From assembly GCA_003562605.1 (NCBI GenBank), contig PWUG01000397.1, positions 1 through 6,781 on the forward strand: a stretch of DNA of 6,781 nucleotides, written 5' to 3'. The notes below the pieces were generated by a model that ran no database searches, was not told the origin of the DNA, and saw only the letters and a list, made by a program, of their open reading frames with translations. Shown here piece after piece: positions 1 through 6,442 of the stretch; positions within the stretch are counted from its first letter, which is position 1; each line of letters opens with the position of its first letter. The position numbers and the translations under genes were made by a program. This DNA comes from Syntrophomonadaceae bacterium. GTDB taxonomy: Bacteria; Bacillota_D; Dethiobacteria; DTU022.

Positions 1-229
1 TAATTGCGGCATTATAGTGTTCGAGCAGATAGCTGATGATATAGACGCCGGCAAGCGCTCCCCCTATCACCCCGCCAAGCAAAGGCAGGTAAGGTTTAAT
101 CCGCAGGCTGGAAAGATCTTCGATAAACTGGCGGTAAAAACCGAGAATGAGGATTACAGTTCCGGCGCTCAGGCCGGGAAGGATTAAAGCCACCCCGATG
201 AAGGCTCCCTGCAGCAGTTTAAGGATCAC
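1..229 (-). CDS. DUF368 family membrane protein (PopT-type), 5' part only
   Basis: Reading the minus strand from 229 to the window edge gives 76 codons without a stop, so this is the N-terminal part of a longer gene. The start is GTG at 229-227. The ATG two bases upstream is out of frame and meets TGA at once. Visible features are a hydrophobic first segment (residues about 2-19), then PGLSAGT (residues 18-24), then LILGFYRQFIE, and a second hydrophobic stretch rich in Gly (about 48-70). This order matches DUF368, whose usual motif is PGxSGGT followed by an LGxY segment. The first Gly of SGGT is Ala here. Established knowledge: DUF368 proteins (PopT) have been reported as undecaprenyl-phosphate translocases that recycle the cell-wall lipid carrier across the membrane. 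Family assignment is fairly sure from the N-terminus. The transport role for this copy is inferred. It diverges from the phosphoesterase gene at 388 across a 158-bp intergenic region. Confidence 0.8.
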   Translation of the reverse strand, partial: MILKLLQGAFIGVALILPGLSAGTVILILGFYRQFIEDLSSLRIKPYLPLLGGVIGGALAGVYIISYLLEHYNAAI

Positions 230-234
230 ATTTT

Positions 235-241
235 CTCCTTT
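235..241 (-). promoter_or_regulatory. Ribosome binding site deciding the GTG start of the DUF368 gene
   Basis: On the minus strand AAAGGAG lies at 241-235, five bases before GTG at 229. This is a good Shine-Dalgarno and supports the GTG start. The overlapping ATG at 231-229 would be terminated by its next codon. Confidence 0.7.
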
Positions 242-387
242 GTTCAGCGAATATCACTTAAACGGACTGTGCTATCTTCGCCATCAGCTCATTTTATCCC
301 TTTCAGAGGTCAATATTTTTAACCTTTGGAAAGCTTTTTATCTCGTCTTCTCAACTATAACCCCTTTATTAATGATCGAAAAGTGAT

Positions 388-951
388 ATGATAAGTGTAA
401 GGGTGGTTAAGCTGGTAATGGATCAATTCAAGGCAGTTCACTACGGCAGTGATGTTAAGGTGATCGGGGTTGTTTCCGATACGCACATCCCTACCCGGGG
501 GCATTCTTTACCGGCTGAGCTGTTCAGGCTGTTTGAAGGGGTGCAGCTAATCCTCCATGCCGGAGACCTGGTTGATGAAAAGGTTATCGACGAATTGCGG
601 GCCCTTGCTCCGGTTGAGGCGGTAGCAGGAAATATGGATCCGATTCACCTGAAAAACCGCCTGGGTCGTTTTAAGCTTGTCAATATCGGAACAGTTGGTA
701 TTGGAATGCTGCACGGAGATCTTAGGGGGCGCAGGATTAGTTTCGATCGGGTCAAAGATATTTTCCACCCGGAACAGCCCAGGGCCATTGTGTTCGGACA
801 TTTGCATGAACCGGTGGTCAAGGAGGTGGAAGGCGTTCTTTATTTTAACCCCGGCTCACTGATCGACCCGCGCCGGACTCCCCGGCCATCATGCGGACGT
901 CTGCTGATTAACGGGTCCGATATCAGCGGTGAAATAATCTATATCGGTTAA
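388..951 (+). CDS. YfcE/MJ0936-type metallophosphoesterase
   Basis: A 187-residue calcineurin-like phosphoesterase of the small YfcE subfamily, which hydrolyses phosphodiesters with a two-metal centre (often Mn) in the cytosol. The metal-binding motifs appear in the expected order: SDTH (30-33), HAGD (57-60), GNMD (81-84), HGD (109-111) and GHLHEP (137-142). Putative ligands are D31, H33, D60, N82, H109, H138 and H140, so the site looks intact. NPGSL (154-158) is also typical. No convincing ribosome binding site precedes ATG 388. The in-frame ATG at 418 has GGGTGG at 401-406 upstream and would place the first beta strand nearer the N-terminus, as is usual in the family, so 418 may be the true start. 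The gene is followed after 16 bases by the small Cys-rich gene, probably in one transcript. The natural substrate cannot be read from the sequence. Confidence 0.9.
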   Translation: MISVRVVKLVMDQFKAVHYGSDVKVIGVVSDTHIPTRGHSLPAELFRLFEGVQLILHAGDLVDEKVIDELRALAPVEAVAGNMDPIHLKNRLGRFKLVNIGTVGIGMLHGDLRGRRISFDRVKDIFHPEQPRAIVFGHLHEPVVKEVEGVLYFNPGSLIDPRRTPRPSCGRLLINGSDISGEIIYIG

Positions 952-967
952 ATGAGGAGGTGGAATT

Positions 968-1150
968 ATGGAACCGGGAAAAGAAAATGAACTGAAAGAA
1001 AGAATTTTATTTGAGGCAGAAGGGCTGAAATTGCCCTGCAAAAAAGCTTTTTCCATTGCTTCGGAAGTAGGCTGCCCCCTGGCCGATGTTGGCAAGAAAT
1101 GCAACGAAACCGGAATTAAGGTTGTCGGCTGCCAGTTAGGCTGCTTTTAA
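968..1150 (+). CDS. Small cysteine-rich protein ending in CQLGCF, unknown function
   Basis: A 60-residue protein with a near-ideal Shine-Dalgarno (AGGAGGTG at 955-962, five bases before the ATG), so translation is well supported despite the size. I do not recognise a characterised family. It has five cysteines, C24, C36, C45, C55 and C59, and ends in GCQLGCF. Residues about 24-54 (CKKAFSIASEVGCPLADVGK and on) look like two short helices in a helix-turn-helix or winged-helix arrangement: a small-residue helix, a turn with Gly-Cys-Pro, a second helix, then a beta-like IKVVGC. There is no signal peptide or membrane segment, so it is probably cytosolic. It lies 16 bases after the phosphoesterase stop and is probably co-transcribed with it. 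Metal binding or redox sensing through the cysteines is possible but is inference only. Confidence 0.8.
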   Translation: MEPGKENELKERILFEAEGLKLPCKKAFSIASEVGCPLADVGKKCNETGIKVVGCQLGCF

Positions 1151-1234
1151 TCAGTTCAATCAGTAAATTTACGATATTCGAAGTAAATAGAAGATATATT
1201 AAGTATGAGGTTAAATATCTACTATAAATATGAT

Positions 1235-1256
1235 GGCAGGCTATATACAGCCTGCC
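1235..1256 (+). terminator. Hairpin, probable terminator of the phosphoesterase operon
   Basis: GGCAGGCT (1235-1242), loop ATATAC, AGCCTGCC (1249-1256) form a perfect 8-bp GC-rich stem that can extend by U-G and A-U pairs. The following GTTCTATTTG is only moderately T-rich, so it may be a weak or factor-assisted terminator. It sits 84 bases after the Cys-rich gene and just before the groES promoter. Confidence 0.5.
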
Positions 1257-1263
1257 GTTCTAT

Positions 1264-1292
1264 TTGCCCGACTAACACCTTTGCAGTATTAT
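1264..1292 (+). promoter_or_regulatory. Sigma-A-like promoter of groES-groEL
   Basis: TTGCCC (1264-1269), a 17-bp spacer, then TATTAT (1287-1292) fits a housekeeping promoter. Transcription would start around 1299, just before the CIRCE operator, which is the usual arrangement for HrcA control. An alternative, TTGCAG (1281-1286) with TATCAT (1302-1307), has a short 15-bp spacer and is less likely. Confidence 0.55.
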
Positions 1293-1306
1293 TAGATACA
1301 GTATCA

Positions 1307-1336
1307 TTAGCACTCACTCGTTGAGAGTGCTGCTAA
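1307..1336 (+). promoter_or_regulatory. CIRCE operator (HrcA binding site), variant right arm
   Basis: The left arm TTAGCACTC (1307-1315) is a perfect match to the CIRCE consensus. A 9-bp spacer (1316-1324) follows, then GAGTGCTGCTAA (1325-1336). The consensus right arm is GAGTGCTAA, so this one carries an extra TGC triplet, or equivalently matches 7 of 9 in fixed register. Established knowledge: CIRCE upstream of groESL is bound by the repressor HrcA, which is released on heat shock when GroEL is titrated. It lies between the promoter and the groES ribosome binding site. Confidence 0.92.
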
Positions 1337-1368
1337 GAAGACAAAAATCATTAAAGGAGGCAGGTTGA

Positions 1369-1653
1369 ATGAACCTCAAACCATTATCAGACAGGGTTAT
1401 TGTCAAGGTATTGGAGGCTGACGAGAAGACAGCCAGCGGTATTGTTATCCCGGACAAGGCTAAAGAAAAGCCGCAGGAAGGGAAAGTAATGGCTGTAGGC
1501 ACAGGAAAAGTCCTTGATAACGGCACTAAGACCGAAATGGAAGTTAAGGTAGGGGATAAAATTATTTTTTCCCGCTATGCCGGAACCGAAGTTAAGGTAG
1601 ACGGCGAAGAGTATTTGATTTTAAGGCAAGACGATATTTTGGCTCTCGTATAA
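1369..1653 (+). CDS. groES: GroES, 10-kDa co-chaperonin
   Basis: A 94-residue protein of the usual GroES length. It forms the heptameric lid that caps GroEL and encloses unfolded substrate in the cytosol. It opens with the family pattern [11 protein letters not shown] (3-13). The mobile loop (about 17-33) contains the hydrophobic tripeptide I25-V26-I27 in SGIVIPD, which docks on the GroEL apical domain. The C-terminal part has [15 protein letters not shown] (62-76) and ends [15 protein letters not shown], both typical. AAAGGAGG (1353-1360) sits eight bases before the ATG and fixes the start. It is first in the operon, with groEL 30 bases downstream, and is under the CIRCE operator and promoter upstream. 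Confidence 0.98.
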   Translation: MNLKPLSDRVIVKVLEADEKTASGIVIPDKAKEKPQEGKVMAVGTGKVLDNGTKTEMEVKVGDKIIFSRYAGTEVKVDGEEYLILRQDDILALV

Positions 1654-3318
<1,665 letters not shown>

Positions 3319-3330
3319 GAGCTGCAAGGT

Positions 3331-3347
3331 ACCGGCATAAAGCCGGT
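3331..3347 (+). other. Small hairpin just after groEL
   Basis: ACCGGC (3331-3336), loop ATAAA, GCCGGT (3342-3347) form a perfect 6-bp stem 12 bases past the groEL stop. There is no T-tract, so it is not a terminator by itself. It could stabilise the 3' end of the mRNA or simply be incidental. Confidence 0.4.
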
Positions 3348-3357
3348 TATATATAGA

Positions 3358-3392
3358 AAAGCTCCCTGCTGACGCAGGGGGCTTTCTTTTTT
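3358..3392 (+). terminator. Intrinsic terminator of the groES-groEL operon
   Basis: AAAGCTCCCTGC (3358-3369), loop TGAC, GCAGGGGGCTTT (3374-3385) pair over 12 bp with one U-G wobble. C and TTTTTT follow (3387-3392), and a second T6 lies at 3395-3400. This is a strong rho-independent terminator. Confidence 0.9.
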
Positions 3393-3397
3393 GGTTT

Positions 3398-3470
3398 TTT
3401 AGTACACAGGGACGGAGGTAGTGTACCATTTTCAGATTTTGGTACACTACCTCCGTCCCTGTGTACTAAA
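3398..3470. repeat. REPIN-like perfect 31-bp inverted repeat
   Basis: Arm 3398-3428 and arm 3440-3470 are exact reverse complements (31 of 31 bp), separated by the 11-base loop TTTTCAGATTT. Each arm contains GTACAC and GTGTAC flanking a 13-base core, AGGGACGGAGGTA in the left arm (3408-3420) and its complement in the right (3448-3460). Each arm can therefore fold alone (3402-3426 and 3442-3466) or pair with the other. Two inverted, individually palindromic units with a short spacer are the architecture of REPINs, which are mobilised in trans by RAYT (REP-associated Y1) transposases. No transposase is encoded in the window. The repeat structure is seen directly. Its being a dispersed genomic family is inference. 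Confidence 0.8.
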
Positions 3471-3506
3471 TTTGTTCCTGTATTTGCAGCAGGTAATTTT
3501 GTGCTA

Positions 3507-3535
3507 TCGACAACTGTTAGATAATAATCTATAAT
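3507..3535 (+). promoter_or_regulatory. Sigma-A-like promoter of the acyl-CoA dehydrogenase gene
   Basis: TCGACA (3507-3512), a 17-bp spacer and a perfect TATAAT (3530-3535) make a strong housekeeping promoter. Transcription would start near 3542, giving a leader of about 48 bases. The -10 lies within a tandem repeat of ATAATCT (3524-3530 and 3531-3537). A second overlapping candidate, TTGTGC (3499-3504), 17 bp, TAATAA (3522-3527), is weaker. Confidence 0.65.
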
Positions 3536-3573
3536 CTGTTTAATAATTTAAAAATATTTAGTTGTTTAAAAAA

Positions 3574-3581
3574 GCGGAGGT
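3574..3581 (+). promoter_or_regulatory. Ribosome binding site deciding the TTG start of the acyl-CoA dehydrogenase
   Basis: GCGGAGGT (3574-3581) lies eight bases before TTG at 3590. No ATG or GTG start in this frame lies at a suitable distance, and the protein from TTG begins at the normal family position (IDFSLTDEQ). Confidence 0.75.
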
Positions 3582-3589
3582 GGCCGATA

Positions 3590-4738
3590 TTGATTGACTT
3601 TTCTTTAACCGACGAGCAGCTGGCAATACAACAAACGGCCAGGGATTTTGCCCGGAAAGAAATTGTTCCTGCAGCTGCGGAATATGATAGCAGCGGTAAC
3701 TTTCCGCAAGATATTATTAATAAAGCTTTCAGGGCCGGACTGGTTTACGCTGCTGTTCCGGAGGAATACGGTGGGGGAGGTTTAAGCGCGCTCGATCAGC
3801 TGGTATTAGTTGAAGAGCTTGCAGCAGGTTGTTCCGGAATCTGCGCCTGCATTGCTATAAACAGCCTGGCAGCTATTCCGCTGGTCCATTTCGGCACTGA
3901 GAATCAGAAACAGAAGTATCTGGCTAAGGTATGTGCCGAAGAGAAGCTTTTAGCGCTCTGTGTCACCGAACCGGAAGCAGGATCAGATGTCTCGTCGATC
4001 GGTACAACGGCAAAGAAACAAGGTGATGGCTACTTAATTCGCGGAAATAAAACTTTTATCACCAACGGCGGGGTAGCGGACTACTATGTGGTTTTCGCCT
4101 CGGTGGATCGCTCACTGGGATACAAGGGAATTACCTGCTTCCTGGTGCCGCGGGAGACAGAGGGACTCTCCGTTGGGAAAAAAGAAGATAAAATGGGCCA
4201 GCGGGCCGCGAATACAACGGACGTAATATTTGACGATGTAATAATTCCGGTTGAGAACCGGATTGGCGAAGAAGGCCGGGGTTTTAAAATCATTATGCAG
4301 ACCTTTAATCACTCCCGTCCCGGTGTCGGGGCTGCAGCAGTGGGTGTAGCCCGCAGCGCCATGGAACATGCCCTTAAATATGCCGGTGAGCGTGAACAGT
4401 TTGGCCTGCCGATTATGATGCACCAGGCGGTAATGTTTATGCTTGCTGATATGGCGAGAGATATAGAAGCGGGGCGCCTGCTGTCCTGGCAGGCGGCCTG
4501 GAAAACAGACCGGGGCCTTGATAATTCGAAAGAGGCCGCCATAGCGAAGGTATTCTGCGGAGATATGGTCATGCGGGTAACAACAGATGCAGCGCAGGTA
4601 TTCGGTGGCTACGGTTACAGCAGGGAATACCCTGCAGAAAAGCTGATGCGCGACGCCAAGGTTTTCCAGATTTACGAAGGCACGACCCAGATTCAGCGTC
4701 TTCTGATCGGGCGTGCTCTTCTTAAGGAATATTTTTAA
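3590..4738 (+). CDS. Acyl-CoA dehydrogenase, short-chain (butyryl-CoA dehydrogenase-like)
   Basis: A 382-residue FAD enzyme that interconverts an acyl-CoA and the 2,3-enoyl-CoA, passing electrons to ETF; it is cytosolic. It starts at TTG. The N-terminal helical domain begins FSLTDEQLAIQQTARDFA (4-21). The first family signature is CVTEPEAGSDVSS (124-136), followed by the beta-domain FITNGG (156-161). The C-terminal domain has REQFG (268-272) and the second signature QVFGGYGYSREYP (336-348). The catalytic base is E363 in YEGTTQIQ, the position used by short- and medium-chain enzymes rather than the isovaleryl or long-chain position. Length is standard. It appears monocistronic, with its own promoter, and no etfAB, thiolase or crotonase gene is adjacent. 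Chain-length preference and direction (butyrate production or fatty-acid oxidation) cannot be decided from sequence. A role in fermentation or syntrophic oxidation is inference. Confidence 0.95.
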   Translation: MIDFSLTDEQLAIQQTARDFARKEIVPAAAEYDSSGNFPQDIINKAFRAGLVYAAVPEEYGGGGLSALDQLVLVEELAAGCSGICACIAINSLAAIPLVHFGTENQKQKYLAKVCAEEKLLALCVTEPEAGSDVSSIGTTAKKQGDGYLIRGNKTFITNGGVADYYVVFASVDRSLGYKGITCFLVPRETEGLSVGKKEDKMGQRAANTTDVIFDDVIIPVENRIGEEGRGFKIIMQTFNHSRPGVGAAAVGVARSAMEHALKYAGEREQFGLPIMMHQAVMFMLADMARDIEAGRLLSWQAAWKTDRGLDNSKEAAIAKVFCGDMVMRVTTDAAQVFGGYGYSREYPAEKLMRDAKVFQIYEGTTQIQRLLIGRALLKEYF

Positions 4739-4829
4739 ACAATAGAAAATTTTGCATATTTTTTTGAAGCAGCAAAAAGGAAATATGAAACCTGTGTAGA
4801 ACTTACAAAATGTTAATCTTTTTTTCAAA

Positions 4830-6350
4830 GTGGGCGAGTATTCCTTGAAGATGAAAATGACAAAAAAAATGCGCAGTTTTTTATTTTTAACTGCATCCAC
4901 ACTGCTTGTGCTGACCATGTTAGGTCTGCAGTATTATACGAGCAGCTTTGTTTATGTGGTATTGCTCGATGATCTGGAACTTGGTACAGTCGAAGACGCA
5001 GAAGAAATTGAGCTCTTTGTGAGCAGCCTCACCGACCGTTGTGGGGAACTTTACGGAATGAGCCTGGAACCCGGTGAAAAAATAGCTTTGATAAAAGAGT
5101 TTCGGCCGGACTGTAAACCCGCCCCTGATATCGTGCAAAGAGCCATTAGACAGCAAATCTCTTTTAATACGATCGCCTATTTGATAAAAGTAAATGGTGA
5201 AGATTTGGTTCCGGTTGCTTCGGCTGAAGTTTTGGATGAAGTTGTTGATTCCCTTAAAGAAATGTACAGCAGCGAAAGCGGCTCTGCCAGGCTTCTTGAT
5301 GTTTATATTTTGGAAGATTTGGATTTAGATGAGTGTAATATGCCCCTGGATGAAATTTTTACAGCTGAAGAGGTTGTTACACTGCTTACAGAACAGGATA
5401 GCGAACAGTCACTTTTTACATTAGCTAAGGTAGAATCATACCCACGCAGCACTATAAGCAGTCGTCATTCTTTTGACAGCGATAAAATTTTACCCCCCCC
5501 AATCATCAGAGAGGAAAGCGAGCAAAACAGCGGTTTAGGGGATTCCGCCATAAATGATATAAAAATCCGTGTTATAACTACGGAAGAGATTACGGTTCTT
5601 GAAACGATACCTTTTGAGATCGAATATATTGAATCTGAGGATAGGCAGCAGGAGCAAAATGAAATAGAAACTCCCGGGATCGATGGGCTAAAGGAAATTA
5701 TATACCATATTACCCGTGAAAATGGAATTGAGATAGAGCAGACGCTGATGAGTGAAATAATCTTGGAAGAACCTGTAACCCAGGTTGTAAATATCCTGCC
5801 AGAACAGCCACAAGCTAAAGCCGTAACCCAATCGCAAACCAGGCCCACAATCAAGCCGCAAATTAAGACTATACCCAAGCCGCAGATTAAAGCACCGACC
5901 CTGCTTCCGACAAAGAGCAAATTACAGTCGCCTTCACTTGGCACTGATCGATTTGTATGGCCGGTCCAGGGTCAGGGTATTATTTATCCCGGCCGTGGCT
6001 TTAGTTCCAGTCACACCGGTATAGATATTCATATTGATCACGGCACCAATGTTTTGGCCGCAGACAGTGGTGTGGTCTGGTTTAACGGTTATGGAAGCAC
6101 GCAGGGCAATTACCTGATTATACATCACGGCAGGTACTGGACTCTTTATTTGCATAACAGCGTGAACCTGGTCTCTAAAGGTGATCGGGTCTCCAAGGGC
6201 CAGGTTATTGCCAGAGTCGGCACAACCGGTCGTGCGATTGGGGCCCATTTACACTTTGAAGTGCGGGTTGATGACGGCACCGGGCAATGGAACTCCTATT
6301 ATCAGCATAAACCGGTGGATCCGCTGCAATTCTATAACCGCAGAGAGTAA
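4830..6350 (+). CDS. Membrane-anchored G5 and M23 (LytM) domain peptidoglycan endopeptidase
   Basis: A 506-residue envelope protein. A basic start (KKMR) and a hydrophobic segment at about 16-34 suggest a single membrane anchor with the rest outside. Residues about 40-205 hold two repeats of the type common in clostridial M23 proteins (VYVVLLDDLELGTVED; AYLIKVNGEDLVPVASAEV). Residues about 244-322 look like a G5 domain (IRVITTEEITVLETIPFEIE, then YHITRENGIE). A Pro/Lys linker follows, with an 8-residue repeat beginning KPQIK. The M23 domain spans about 374-503. Its zinc ligands H395 and D399 (HTGID) and H475 (H473-L474-H475), with catalytic H442 (YLH), are all present, so it should cleave peptidoglycan cross-bridges. 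No LysM domain is evident. The start is uncertain: GTG 4830 has no ribosome binding site, and ATG 4851 or ATG 4857 are plausible alternatives that keep the anchor. Eight C at 5493-5500 lie within the reading frame. No convincing promoter is seen in 4739-4829. Confidence 0.9.
   Translation: MGEYSLKMKMTKKMRSFLFLTASTLLVLTMLGLQYYTSSFVYVVLLDDLELGTVEDAEEIELFVSSLTDRCGELYGMSLEPGEKIALIKEFRPDCKPAPDIVQRAIRQQISFNTIAYLIKVNGEDLVPVASAEVLDEVVDSLKEMYSSESGSARLLDVYILEDLDLDECNMPLDEIFTAEEVVTLLTEQDSEQSLFTLAKVESYPRSTISSRHSFDSDKILPPPIIREESEQNSGLGDSAINDIKIRVITTEEITVLETIPFEIEYIESEDRQQEQNEIETPGIDGLKEIIYHITRENGIEIEQTLMSEIILEEPVTQVVNILPEQPQAKAVTQSQTRPTIKPQIKTIPKPQIKAPTLLPTKSKLQSPSLGTDRFVWPVQGQGIIYPGRGFSSSHTGIDIHIDHGTNVLAADSGVVWFNGYGSTQGNYLIIHHGRYWTLYLHNSVNLVSKGDRVSKGQVIARVGTTGRAIGAHLHFEVRVDDGTGQWNSYYQHKPVDPLQFYNRRE
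5853..5891 (+). repeat. Short coding repeat in the M23 protein linker
   Basis: AAGCCGCAAATTAAG (5853-5867) and AAGCCGCAGATTAAA (5877-5891) are two copies 24 bases apart differing at two positions. They encode KPQIK twice in a Pro/Lys-rich linker between the G5-like region and the M23 domain. Such linkers commonly vary in length by repeat gain and loss. Confidence 0.6.
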
Positions 6351-6442
6351 ATGCAGTAGGGATAAGTTGAAGATATTTAGACAGTGGCAGCTTAAAACAA
6401 TTTATTTGCTGAGGATGCCATCTTTTCTGTACAGGGGGTAAT

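Noticed and set aside
147..386. Plus-strand frame of 79 codons before the phosphoesterase
   Set aside because: Its first third is antisense to the DUF368 gene and the rest is intergenic. It has no ribosome binding site and no recognisable content.
1295..1305. GATAC-A-GTATC palindrome upstream of CIRCE
   Set aside because: Two 5-bp arms in AT-rich promoter DNA are likely by chance, and the adjacent CIRCE explains regulation.
3398..3470. Inverted repeat considered as a CRISPR unit, an insertion-sequence end pair or a simple terminator
   Set aside because: There is only one pair with an 11-base loop, no spacers and no transposase between the arms. No T-tract follows the right arm on either reading, so REPIN-like is the better description.
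4739..4829. Promoter or terminator between the dehydrogenase and the M23 gene
   Set aside because: The region is very AT-rich, but I found no -35/-10 pair with acceptable spacing and no GC-rich stem before the T runs.
4112..4918. Minus-strand open frame of 268 codons opposite the acyl-CoA dehydrogenase
   Set aside because: It overlaps a well-supported gene on the other strand, has no ribosome binding site, and its translation shows no recognisable motif.
5465..5944. Minus-strand frame with hydrophobic, Cys-rich translation opposite the M23 gene
   Set aside because: It is a complement of the Pro/Lys/Gln linker and acidic region. The hydrophobic look is a by-product, and it has no start signals.
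6351..6442. Possible bidirectional terminator between the convergent M23 and DUF2148 genes (TGGCA with TGCCA, and the palindrome CTGTACAG at 6427-6434)
   Set aside because: The stem is only about 5 bp with a long loop and there is no T-tract on either strand. The 8-bp palindrome alone is too short to call.
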